The translations under genes were made by a program, and so were the position numbers. Positions 23,446 to 29,918 of a DNA stretch of 29,918 nt are shown one piece after another. Each line of letters begins with the position of its first letter. Within the stretch, counting starts at the first letter, position 1. The stretch comes from Planctomycetota bacterium (GTDB lineage Bacteria > Planctomycetota > PUPC01 > DSUN01): assembly GCA_016872875.1 (NCBI GenBank), contig VGYW01000047.1, forward strand, positions 1-29,918. Reading direction: 5' to 3'. Under the pieces are notes generated by a model. It was not told where the DNA came from and did no database searches. It saw only the letters and a program-made list of their open reading frames with translations.

Positions 23446-24291
23446 ATGTCAGTCAGGAACCCCTATCTCCCCTACCCGACGCGCATCGAGGCCGTGGCCA
23501 TCGAGAACGGGGCGCGCGACATCAAGACCTTCCGCCTCGCCTTCGAGGACCCCGCCCACGCCGCAGAGTTCCGGCACCTGCCCGGGCAGTTCGCCGAGCT
23601 TTCCCTCCCAGGCGTCGGCGAGGCGCCCTTCGGCATCGCCTCCTCGCCCACCGAGGCCGGCTACATACTCTTCAGCGTCAAGCGCACGGGGCTCTTCACC
23701 GGGGAACTCCACAGCCTCGAGCCGGGCGCCCCAATCGGCGTCCGCGGGCCGATGGGCAAGCCCTTCCCCTGGGAGCGCATGGAGGGCAGGAACCTCCTCA
23801 TCATCGGCGGCGGGTTCGCCTTCACCACCCTCCGCGCGGCCGTCAAGTATGTCCTCGACCCCGCCAACCGTCCCCGCTTCGGCTCGGTCCTCGTCATCTA
23901 CGGCGCCCGCACACCCGACGAGTTGATGTACAAGGACGAGTTGGCCGCATGGCAGGCGCGCGACGACCTCCAGGTCCACCTCACCGTTGACGTGGCCGAC
24001 AAGCCCTGGGCCCACCACGTCGGCGTGGTCACGAAGGTGCTCGACGGCCTCAAGCCCAGCTCCGAGAACACCCTGGCCATCGCCTGCGGCCCGCCCATCA
24101 TGATCAGGTTCACACTCCTCTCCCTCGCCAACCTCGGCTTCTCCGACGACGCCGTGATCCTGTCTCTCGAAATGCGCATGAAGTGCGGGATCGGCAAGTG
24201 CGGCCGGTGCAACATCGGCAGCAAGTACGTCTGTAGGGATGGCCCTGTCTTCACCCGCGACGAGCTCAAGGCGCTCCCGGCCGAATACTGA
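23446..24291 (+). CDS. flxA: FlxA/AsrB-type FAD-NAD(P)H oxidoreductase subunit
   Basis: A 281-residue ferredoxin-NADP reductase-like protein. The FAD-binding barrel has LPGQFAELSLPG and FGIASSPTEAGY. The nucleotide-binding half starts at LLIIGGGFAFTTLRAAV and continues with VIYGARTPDELMYKDEL and AIACGPPIMI. A C-terminal [2Fe-2S] motif is CGIGKCGRCNIGSKYVC. This is the layout of AsrB, sulfhydrogenase gamma and FlxA, which exchange electrons with NAD(P)H. It is the last gene of the plus-strand cluster and overlaps the convergent lipoprotein gene by 26 bases. The ATG at 23446 has AGGAG 11 bases upstream; TTG 23440 would be better spaced. The longer frame upstream is repeat-encoded. Confidence 0.92.
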   Translation: MSVRNPYLPYPTRIEAVAIENGARDIKTFRLAFEDPAHAAEFRHLPGQFAELSLPGVGEAPFGIASSPTEAGYILFSVKRTGLFTGELHSLEPGAPIGVRGPMGKPFPWERMEGRNLLIIGGGFAFTTLRAAVKYVLDPANRPRFGSVLVIYGARTPDELMYKDELAAWQARDDLQVHLTVDVADKPWAHHVGVVTKVLDGLKPSSENTLAIACGPPIMIRFTLLSLANLGFSDDAVILSLEMRMKCGIGKCGRCNIGSKYVCRDGPVFTRDELKALPAEY

Positions 24292-24991
24292 TTGCGTCGC
24301 CATAGGGCTGGCTCACGGGGCGTTCGACCGGCTCTTCGGCCAAGAGGTTCTCTATCGCTTCCTCTACATAGTTCACGGAATCGAGGTCCTTCTCTCCGGT
24401 CGGGTCGTCGTCGAAGGCCCCCTGGTATGCGATCTCGCCCTTGGCGTTGACGACGAAGAGGTGGGGCGTGGTCCTGGCGCCGTAGAGGCGGGCGACGTCG
24501 CCGCGGCGGTCGTCAAGGATGGGGAACTCGAGGTTGTGGGTCTCGACGGCGGCGGCGTTCTCCTGCGGCGTGGCGTCGGGCGTGCTGTTGATGCCCAGCC
24601 AGGCCACGTCGTCGGAGGTGTAGTAGTCGTAGAGCCACTGGAAGTTCTCGCGCTCCAGGTGGCGCTGGCAGACGGGCGAGCGCCAGTTGAGCCAGACGAG
24701 GACGACGATGCGGCCTGGGGAGAAGTCCTTCAGGCTCACCGTCTTGCCCTGGTGGTCGCGGAGGGTGAAGTCGGGCGCCTTGCGGAGCGGCGCGGCGGCG
24801 GCAGGCTGCTGTGGGCGGGGCGCGGAGGCCCCGCCTACGGACGGCGCTGATGCCGTGGCGGGGCGCGCCTGGCCCTCGCGGGGCACAGACGCCCCGCCTA
24901 CAGCAGTGGCGGCAGGCGGGCTCGGCTTGTCCTGCGAGCAGGAGGCGGCCAGTGCAGACAGGAACAGGACTGACGCAATTCGGTTCCTCAA
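24266..24991 (-). CDS. Thioredoxin-fold (redoxin/TlpA-like) lipoprotein
   Basis: A 241-residue exported protein. The lipoprotein signal ends in LAASC (lipobox, residues about 14-18). A Pro/Ala-rich linker (about 25-70) follows, with two repeat-encoded VGGAS segments. The redoxin domain starts at KAPDFTLRDHQGKTVSLKDF and continues with VVLVWLNWRSPVCQRH, DDVAWLGINST, ILDDRRGDVARLYGARTTPH and GEIAYQGAFDDDP. The family usually has a Cys in a WTNPDCPF-like motif; here the matching position is Ser (SPVC), leaving one Cys. Thiol chemistry may therefore differ. The TTG start has GGAG seven bases upstream. It converges on and overlaps flxA, and is probably last in a minus-strand operon with the secreted and cupredoxin genes. 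Confidence 0.85.
   Translation of the reverse strand: MRNRIASVLFLSALAASCSQDKPSPPAATAVGGASVPREGQARPATASAPSVGGASAPRPQQPAAAAPLRKAPDFTLRDHQGKTVSLKDFSPGRIVVLVWLNWRSPVCQRHLERENFQWLYDYYTSDDVAWLGINSTPDATPQENAAAVETHNLEFPILDDRRGDVARLYGARTTPHLFVVNAKGEIAYQGAFDDDPTGEKDLDSVNYVEEAIENLLAEEPVERPVSQPYGDAISIRPGAP
24811..24901. repeat. Two GC-rich palindromes in the lipoprotein linker
   Basis: Copy 1 (24811-24838) has arms GTGGGCGGGGC and GCCCCGCCTAC; copy 2 (24876-24901) has CGGGGC and GCCCCGCCTAC. Both are read in frame on the minus strand as VGGASAPRP and VGGASVPRE in the low-complexity linker. The same GGCGGGGC...GCCCCGCC core recurs at 27221. This looks like a dispersed palindrome tolerated in coding sequence. 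Confidence 0.6.
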
Positions 24992-25031
24992 GGGCAGGCT
25001 CCAGCAATAAGGCCCCTGTGCTCGGCCGGGG

Positions 25032-25679
25032 CTAGCGGGCGGCCACCGGGAATCCGAGCGCGGTGCTGCCGGACGAGGCCTGAGCGCTGATCGTGGCCCC
25101 CGCGGCTGCTGCGACGGGGGAGTTCTTGATGCTGAACTTCCACGTGCCGTTGCCGGTCGTCGTCGCCGCGCCGATCACCGGCTTGTTGGGGTCGCTCGCC
25201 AGCCACACGGTGATCAGGACGCCGGCCCGAGCGGGGGCGATAGTCCCCTCCACCCCCCAGGTGCTTCCTGCCGCCTTGTATTGGGCCTTCCGTATGGCCA
25301 ACACCTCTCCTGGGGGCGGCGTGGGCGGCGGGGGCGGCAGTTGCGGCGGCGGCGTCACCACGCCGGTCACGGGGAACGCGAATGGACTCTCGTCAGGGTC
25401 GTTCGTCGCGAAGCTCACCTGGCCGGCCTTGGCGCCGAGCGTGGCGTCGTCGAGCCGCACCACGAGGTCGTCGAACCCGCCTGGAGGGATAGGGCCGGCA
25501 AGCGGGTCGAGGACGGAGAAGCCGGCCGGGACGGCGGCCGCGCCGACGGAGAGTGGCTGGCCGCCGGTGTTGGTGACGCGGAAGCTGCGGGTAGCCCCGC
25601 CCTGGAACTGCTGAGCTGAGCCGAAGTCCACTGCCGCGGCCTGGCCGTTCGCGATGTCGGCCCCGCCCAGGTTCACCAC
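25032..25679 (-). CDS. C-terminal part of frameshifted choice-of-anchor D-type protein
   Basis: The frame gives a 215-residue segment. It starts with GGADIANGQAAAVDFGSAQ and continues with RSFRVTNTGGQPLSVGAAAV and GFDDLVVRLDDATLGAKAG, the pattern of choice-of-anchor D (ASH-like) beta domains. A Pro-rich hinge (PPPQLPPPPPTPPPGE) and a C-terminal Ig-like segment (GVEGTIAPARAGVLITVW) follow. In this frame the homology extends upstream of the GTG at 25679 (APAPPEIVVNLGG). It joins the in-frame N-terminal part of the gene at 25393-26913 if one base is inserted or lost near 25690-25705. It is thus more likely the end of one gene than an independent gene. Confidence 0.6.
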   Translation of the reverse strand: MVNLGGADIANGQAAAVDFGSAQQFQGGATRSFRVTNTGGQPLSVGAAAVPAGFSVLDPLAGPIPPGGFDDLVVRLDDATLGAKAGQVSFATNDPDESPFAFPVTGVVTPPPQLPPPPPTPPPGEVLAIRKAQYKAAGSTWGVEGTIAPARAGVLITVWLASDPNKPVIGAATTTGNGTWKFSIKNSPVAAAAGATISAQASSGSTALGFPVAAR

Positions 25680-26913
25680 GATCTCGGGCGGCGCGGGCGC
25701 CCAGGCCCACCGCGGTGAGGGTGGGGCCGGCTCCCCAGTGGTCGCTCGAAACCGCCTCGATGACGAGCTGCTCGGCGGCGGGGGAGTAGGCGGCGTTGAG
25801 GATCGTCACCTCATCCGTGAGCGCCTGGTTGAGGGCGGTGGGGGTGTTGGTGCCGCTCTGTGCGGTGATAGAGACGAAGCTCGGGAGCGTGGTGGCGTCG
25901 GCGAGTGGGATATGGGCGAAGAGCCGCCCCGTGCCGTCGTTGATCATTGGGATTGGCCCGCCCGGGAGGTTCGGGCCGCCGGCCACGCTTGCGGTCGCCG
26001 TGGGGGTGGACTGAGCGAAGACGCTGACCTCGCCCGCTGCGGTGCGCCTGTAGGTGGCGCGCTTGGTGACGAGCGGGGTGGGCACCTGGCCAGTGAAGAG
26101 CTTACCTGTCACGACGAAGAGGTCAGTCTCTACGAAGTCGACCCCCGGCCCGCCGATGCCGCAGCCGGGCGGGCCGTCCACGCGGAACTTGTTGAAGCCG
26201 GTGGGGCTGCCGACGACGCGGTGGGGGATGCCGGGGTCGCCGATGTAGGCGGCGCCAGTGGCGTCGAGGACCGGCAGATCGGCGTCCCAGGTGAGGAACG
26301 GCCCGATCTCGCCCTTGAGGCACTCGGCCCAGGCCTTCACGCCCAGGCCGATGTCTATCGTGTCGTTGATGGCCCTGCCGCCGCCGGTGACGGGGTCGAG
26401 AGCCACAGTGTAGGTCTTCCGGCCGTACGGGTAAGTGATGGTGTAGGTGCCTGCGGCCGGCACGTCCACGCGGATGCGGATGCGCGCGAAGACCATCTGG
26501 TCGCCGTCCACGGGCGGCCCGGTGGCGAAGGCGGCCTCGATGGCCTGCACCAGGATGGCGTTGCCGGCCACCAGGTTGCCATTCTTGTCGCGCTGCACAG
26601 TGGCCACAGTGGCGTCGGCGCTGAAGAAGAAGCCCTCGTCGCCCATCCCGATCTGCTGCGAGAAGGCGAAGTTCGGGTCGTTCGGGTCGTCTATGGGCGG
26701 GGCCGAGATGCCCAGCGTCGGGTGCAGGTTCAGCTCCAGCGCCAGGCCGTTGGTGTCCATGTACCAGAAGGGAAACGTCGTCTGTGGGTTCGGGTTGCCG
26801 TTGGCGTCGAGCCCCACGGCGGCGAGTTCGGCCACCGCCGGCGTCGCTGCCAACGCCAGCATGGCCACAGCCGCGAACACGCGACTCGTCCGATCCAGCC
26901 TCAGCGTCAACAT
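25393..26913 (-). CDS. Secreted protein, N-terminal part, frameshifted near 25700
   Basis: Starts MLTLRLDRTSRVF with a classical signal peptide (hydrophobic AAVAMLALAATPAVA, cleavage after AVA). About 400 residues of acidic, glycine-rich extracellular-type sequence follow (VGLDANGNPNPQTTFPFWY, GEVSVFAQSTPTATASVAG, AYSPAAEQLVIEAVSSDHWG). No enzyme motif is recognised. After LTAVGLGA the frame turns Arg/Pro-rich and loses coding character, while the neighbouring frame takes up a choice-of-anchor D domain. The break lies in GC-rich sequence near 25690-25705, so it may be an assembly error or a real frameshift. AAAGGAC lies upstream of the ATG. It follows two cupredoxin genes on the same strand. 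Confidence 0.7.
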   Translation of the reverse strand: MLTLRLDRTSRVFAAVAMLALAATPAVAELAAVGLDANGNPNPQTTFPFWYMDTNGLALELNLHPTLGISAPPIDDPNDPNFAFSQQIGMGDEGFFFSADATVATVQRDKNGNLVAGNAILVQAIEAAFATGPPVDGDQMVFARIRIRVDVPAAGTYTITYPYGRKTYTVALDPVTGGGRAINDTIDIGLGVKAWAECLKGEIGPFLTWDADLPVLDATGAAYIGDPGIPHRVVGSPTGFNKFRVDGPPGCGIGGPGVDFVETDLFVVTGKLFTGQVPTPLVTKRATYRRTAAGEVSVFAQSTPTATASVAGGPNLPGGPIPMINDGTGRLFAHIPLADATTLPSFVSITAQSGTNTPTALNQALTDEVTILNAAYSPAAEQLVIEAVSSDHWGAGPTLTAVGLGARAARDRGEPGRGRHRERPGRGSGLRLSSAVPGRGYPQLPRHQHRRPATLRRRGRRPGRLLRPRPACRPYPSRRVRRPRGAARRRHARRQGRPGELRDERP

Positions 26914-27254
26914 CTTGCAGTCCTTTCGCCCCGCACTGTCTGGGTCTTATGTGGAAGCGCCACGCGGCCCTCTCTTCCTTTGCACTCTACCGCAGCCCCC
27001 GTCGGGGCGGTGTCCGTGAAATCCCTGAATCTTGAGTCGGCACACCCGCTGATTGGCGAGGCGGCGTTCTGCGGAACGGCAAGCCGCTCAGCTTCGGCGC
27101 TCACGGCTCGTGGGGTTCGAGGCCCAGGAACGTGCCGAGTGGGCGGAGGCGGCCGGTTTGCCCTTGACGAACTCCGCCAGGTCGGGCGGCTCGGGCGCGG
27201 CCACGGTCTTCAGCGAGGGCGGCGGGGCTGCCCCGCCCGCATGGGCCGGGCGGC
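26914..27254. other. Intergenic spacer before the secreted-protein gene
   Basis: 341 bases without a supported gene. It holds the leader of the minus-strand secreted-protein gene (AAAGGAC ribosome site just before the ATG), a GCCCCCGTCGGGGC-like hairpin near 27003-27014 and the GC hairpin at 27221-27237 beyond the stop of the cupredoxin gene. Short open frames here show no recognisable content. No clear promoter hexamers were found. Confidence 0.5.
27221..27237. repeat. GC-rich hairpin downstream of the cupredoxin gene
   Basis: GGCGGGG, loop CTG, CCCCGCC is a perfect 7-bp stem placed about 18 bases past the stop of the minus-strand cupredoxin gene. There is no T-run, so it is not a standard terminator. 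The core matches the palindromes at 24811-24901, so it may be another member of that dispersed family. Confidence 0.4.
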
Positions 27255-28550
27255 TCAGGGCAGGACTCTGATGAGGGCGTTGGCGCCGTCGATGCCGAGT
27301 GCGCCGACGTGTTTGGCGCCGCGCTGGCCGTCGAGCGCCCGGTAGTTGAAGAACTCCGCTCGGAAGAGCTGGTCGCCCACGTGCTGCGCGGTGGGCTGGA
27401 AGAGGATGTCGAAGCGCCGCGCCGCGGTCATCTCGAACTCGCTGTTGATGGGCAGCGGCATCTCCTGCGAGTATTGCGAGAATGGCCCATGGCCGAGCGT
27501 GCGGGCGTCCATCGCGATGATGGTGCCGGGCAGCGCCGCGGCGGGGGGCTGGAGCCCCGCGTCGCCGGCCGTGGCCGGACGGAACCGGTTGACCAGGAGG
27601 CTGTAGGCGCCGCAGAACAGGTTGTGGTGGCAGTGGTAGAAGTAGCTGCCCGGCTCGGCCGCGAACCACTGGTAGGTGTAGAGGCTGTCCACCTCGAACG
27701 ACAGCTTGCCGACGCCGTCGTTCATGGCGGTGGGCTCGATGCCGTGCCAGTGGATGGTGTGGGTGCCCTTTCGCGGCTTCATGGCGCCGTGGAAGAGTGC
27801 GCCCTCGGGCACGCGGATGATGGTGGAGGGGTAGACGCCCGGCTGGTTGGCGGGCGAGAAGCCCCAGAACTCCACGCTCTGCCCGTCGGGCATGGGGAGG
27901 GTGACCGTTCGGAACTCGCGGTACACGGAGAAGGTGGGCGGGAGCTCGTCGGGGGTGGGCGGGCTGCCGTGGGGGACCATGCACGAGAAGGCGTCGAACA
28001 TCATCCCGAACATCGGGTCGGCGGCCAGGTTCCGCGGGTCGCGGGTGGCCACGAAGAGGCCGGTGGGCTGGTCGGGCGGGAGTGGCGGCGCGGGCGGGTC
28101 TCCCGGTGGCGGTGGGGGCGGGGGCGGCGGAGGCGGCGCCTGGCCCCCGATGGGCATGACCGCAGCCAGGGCCTCTTCGGCCGCAGCCACGTGGGCCATG
28201 TGCTGGTCCATGAGCGGCCCGGTGTGGATGCCCCTGCGATGAAGCTGGCCGAGGTGGGCCAGCGCCTTGTTGAACGTCCTCACGGCGCGGAGGGCCGTCT
28301 TCAGGAGGGGGGTGTTGCCCCCCGCCTGCTCGATCACCACGATCTCGCGCTGGCGGGCGTCGATCCGCTCGTGGAGCGCGCCGACCTTGTCCATCATCCT
28401 CATCATCGTTGCGATCACCACGGCGTTCTCGGCGGCCGTGGGCTGGTCCGGCATGACGGCCATGATGGCCACCAGCCTGGCCCGAATCGTCTGGATCTGC
28501 GCCTCCAGCCGCGCGATGTGCTTGTTAATGGCTGCTATAGTTGTGCCCAT
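27255..28550 (-). CDS. Coiled-coil/cupredoxin protein with N-terminal-type multicopper oxidase ligands
   Basis: A 431-residue protein. Residues 1-130 are helical and charged (HIARLEAQIQTIRARL; likely coiled coil). A run of about 11 prolines follows, then a multicopper-oxidase/cupredoxin region with HTIHWHGIEPT and GSYFYHCHHN, the two His-rich motifs that usually belong to the first domain of such oxidases. SEFEMTAARRFDILFQ comes later. The C-terminal HCH-x-M type 1 copper motif is absent; a version of it is on the upstream gene product. No signal peptide is visible at this start, although the family is often exported. AAGGAG lies nine bases before the ATG. It is 30 bases downstream of the other cupredoxin gene, so they are co-transcribed. 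Electron or metal oxidation is possible but unproven. Confidence 0.75.
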   Translation of the reverse strand: MGTTIAAINKHIARLEAQIQTIRARLVAIMAVMPDQPTAAENAVVIATMMRMMDKVGALHERIDARQREIVVIEQAGGNTPLLKTALRAVRTFNKALAHLGQLHRRGIHTGPLMDQHMAHVAAAEEALAAVMPIGGQAPPPPPPPPPPPGDPPAPPLPPDQPTGLFVATRDPRNLAADPMFGMMFDAFSCMVPHGSPPTPDELPPTFSVYREFRTVTLPMPDGQSVEFWGFSPANQPGVYPSTIIRVPEGALFHGAMKPRKGTHTIHWHGIEPTAMNDGVGKLSFEVDSLYTYQWFAAEPGSYFYHCHHNLFCGAYSLLVNRFRPATAGDAGLQPPAAALPGTIIAMDARTLGHGPFSQYSQEMPLPINSEFEMTAARRFDILFQPTAQHVGDQLFRAEFFNYRALDGQRGAKHVGALGIDGANALIRVLP

Positions 28551-28580
28551 GCGTGTTGTCTCCTTCTTGCGGACCAGAGG

Positions 28581-29885
28581 TCAGACGCCAGGGACGGCGC
28601 CGTTGAACTCGATGTGTGTGACCATGCCCTGCGGGTAGTTGCCGCCGTCGGCCGTCTGCGACATCTCGAGGTGGCAGTGCATCGGGTAGAACATCGGGAA
28701 ACCGGGCACGAAGACGCCGTTCGCGTCCTGGTGCATCGGGTTGTCCGGGAACCCCTCCTGCGAGGTGCCCGCCTTAAGCCGCGCCCAGGTGTCCGCGGGG
28801 ATGTCCGGCGGCTTGATGTAGGGATACAGCGCGTCCTTGTGGTCCATCGGCTTCATCGTCCAGGCGTCCAGCCACGTGACGTTCTGCTGGATGCCGGCGT
28901 TCGTGGGCAGGCCGCCGACGTCGCTCTCGAAGATCAGGAACGAGTGGTTGGCGTGGGTGTGTGGGGAGTGGGTGGAGAGTCCGACGTTGATGTTTCGGAT
29001 GAGTCGCGGCCGGCCCGCCGGGCCGTTCAGCGGGATGACGTGGTCGGCCGGGCCGCCCCCTGGCGCGAGGTGCGACTCGTCTTGTGCCGCGAAGAAGCCC
29101 TGCCGCCCGTTGATGTAGAAGTACCGCGGCAGGTAGCCGTTACCGTAGTCGGCCGCCGCAATCGTCTGGCCCGGGCCGAGCGCCTGCACGAGCTGGTTCT
29201 TCGCGGGGTCAATCGAGCCGAAGAGCCACAGGTTCCAGTTGTTCGAGTCCCAGGGCTCCCCCGGGAAGTGCGGGGCCGAGCCCAGGTCGTTGAAGAGCTG
29301 CTGCACCATCGGCGTCACGGGCAGCACGCCGCCCGTGTAGGGCGTCACGTTGTTCCCAGGCGGCGGCGTCCCCGGCTTCACCACCACGCCGCCGAAGAGG
29401 CCCATCACGCGGTTCACCGGCGCGTTCTCGGGGTCGAGGTAGAGATACGTCCCGGGGTTCGTCGGCGTGAATGTCACTTCCTCTGTTTCGCCGGGCTCGA
29501 TCGGCCCGGTGTTCGAGCCGGGCAGGAAGCCGCCGAAGCGGTCGGTCACGGCCCAGCCGTGCGGCTCGTCGAGCGTGTTGTGTACCGTTACGGTCACGGC
29601 CACGCCCAGGTCCAGGATGAGCGTTGGCCCGGCCACGGCGGGCACCGCGTGCGCGACTTGCCACGCCCAGTGGTAGACAAGGGTCTGGTCCACGTTCTCC
29701 AGCAGCACCTCGCGGGCGGAGAACTCGAAGGCCGTCCCCGTCAGGCCGTGCGCGCGAGCCATGTTGGCCGGGATGAGCGGCAGGTCCACGTATCGCCCGG
29801 CCACCAGAGCCGCCGCACTGCCTAGTAGTCCGTCAATCTTGACATGATAGGTTACAACTGGTATATTTCCCCCGTGGGGAGCCAT
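28581..29885 (-). CDS. Multicopper-oxidase-like protein with C-terminal-type copper ligands
   Basis: A 434-residue cupredoxin protein. The first domain has VTVHNTLDEPHGWAV and NPGTYLYLDPENAPVNRVMG, where the usual copper-binding His pairs are mostly gone. The last domain has STHSPHTHANHSF and FYPMHCHLEMSQ with PQGMV, resembling the C-terminal ligand set of multicopper oxidases. Together with the downstream gene it could make a complete ligand set from two chains. No signal peptide is visible. The ATG at 29885 has AAGGA only two bases upstream, and the first 22 or so codons contain a plus-strand promoter and unusually AT-rich codons, so the true start may be further in (for example ATG 29762). 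Confidence 0.75.
   Translation of the reverse strand: MAPHGGNIPVVTYHVKIDGLLGSAAALVAGRYVDLPLIPANMARAHGLTGTAFEFSAREVLLENVDQTLVYHWAWQVAHAVPAVAGPTLILDLGVAVTVTVHNTLDEPHGWAVTDRFGGFLPGSNTGPIEPGETEEVTFTPTNPGTYLYLDPENAPVNRVMGLFGGVVVKPGTPPPGNNVTPYTGGVLPVTPMVQQLFNDLGSAPHFPGEPWDSNNWNLWLFGSIDPAKNQLVQALGPGQTIAAADYGNGYLPRYFYINGRQGFFAAQDESHLAPGGGPADHVIPLNGPAGRPRLIRNINVGLSTHSPHTHANHSFLIFESDVGGLPTNAGIQQNVTWLDAWTMKPMDHKDALYPYIKPPDIPADTWARLKAGTSQEGFPDNPMHQDANGVFVPGFPMFYPMHCHLEMSQTADGGNYPQGMVTHIEFNGAVPGV
29839..29867 (+). promoter_or_regulatory. Near-consensus sigma70-type promoter
   Basis: TTGACA (29839-29844), a 17-base spacer and TATATT (29862-29867) form an almost perfect housekeeping promoter on the plus strand. 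The surrounding 40 bases are clearly more AT-rich than the coding sequence around them. It is followed by AGGGGG (29893-29898) and an ATG at 29904, giving a leader of roughly 30 bases. Confidence 0.7.
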
Positions 29886-29903
29886 CTTCCTTAGGGGGAA
29901 CGG

Positions 29904-29918
29904 ATGAACAAGAAGTAC
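29904..29918 (+). CDS. Start of a gene leaving the window (partial)
   Basis: ATG at 29904 followed by Asn-Lys-Lys-Tyr up to the window edge. The start is supported by a purine-rich AGGGGG site five bases upstream and the consensus promoter at 29839-29867. The basic first residues would suit a signal peptide start, but five residues cannot identify a protein. Confidence 0.45.

Noticed and set aside
22338..24291. Anaerobic sulfite reductase AsrA/AsrB
   Set aside because: The family matches, but there is no AsrC catalytic subunit and the neighbours (FlxD, FlxC, HdrA2) point to an Flx-Hdr complex.

Overview
The window is high-GC bacterial DNA, probably from a Planctomycetota-like or related anaerobe. 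I infer this lineage from the GC-rich coding, the redoxin-type lipoprotein, the choice-of-anchor-type secreted protein and the many dispersed palindromic or tandem repeats; no marker gene settles it. About 23 kb (969-24291) is one plus-strand run of tightly packed genes, many overlapping at ATGA, GTGA or TAATG junctions, for soluble electron-bifurcating/confurcating enzymes of the heterodisulfide-reductase (Hdr) type. A minus-strand group follows at 24266-29885.

Layout. 1-968: no convincing gene, several repeat relics. 969-2939: a two-receiver response regulator and a receiver-histidine kinase. 3032-6128: a NADH-dehydrogenase module (HdrA N-terminal/NuoE fusion, HndB-like ferredoxin, NuoF). 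6125-8930: a regulatory block (DRTGG, CBS-ATPase, DRTGG, PHP phosphoesterase, small ATPase). 8924-12169: a NuoG/HdrA fusion (HdrA1). 12299-15384: a MvhD-G-A [NiFe] hydrogenase with one unknown small protein. 15528-17654: hydrogenase maturation protease, HdrC and an FrhB-type flavoprotein. 17648-20737: a full-length two-FAD HdrA (HdrA2). 20852-24291: a Flx-type NAD(P)H module in the order D, C, B, A. 24266-29885, minus strand: a thioredoxin-fold lipoprotein, a frameshifted secreted protein and two cupredoxin/multicopper-oxidase-like proteins. At the far right a strong sigma70-type promoter drives a plus-strand gene that leaves the window.

How the genes may work together (inference): H2 (MvhA/G/D) and NAD(H) (NuoE/F; FlxA) exchange electrons with ferredoxin or another acceptor through two HdrA flavoproteins. 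No HdrB (CCG-domain, heterodisulfide-reducing) subunit is present; HdrC is followed by an FrhB-like protein where HdrB would be expected. The N-terminal FAD-binding half missing from HdrA1 is present as the N-terminus of the NuoE fusion, so one FAD site may be assembled from two polypeptides.

A second theme is repeats. Long palindromic arrays of GGATGAAT-like units occupy almost every long spacer of the operon and fall between its functional modules. Period-7 tandem repeats and other palindromes occur both between genes and in frame inside coding sequences, notably hdrA2 and the thioredoxin-like lipoprotein gene.
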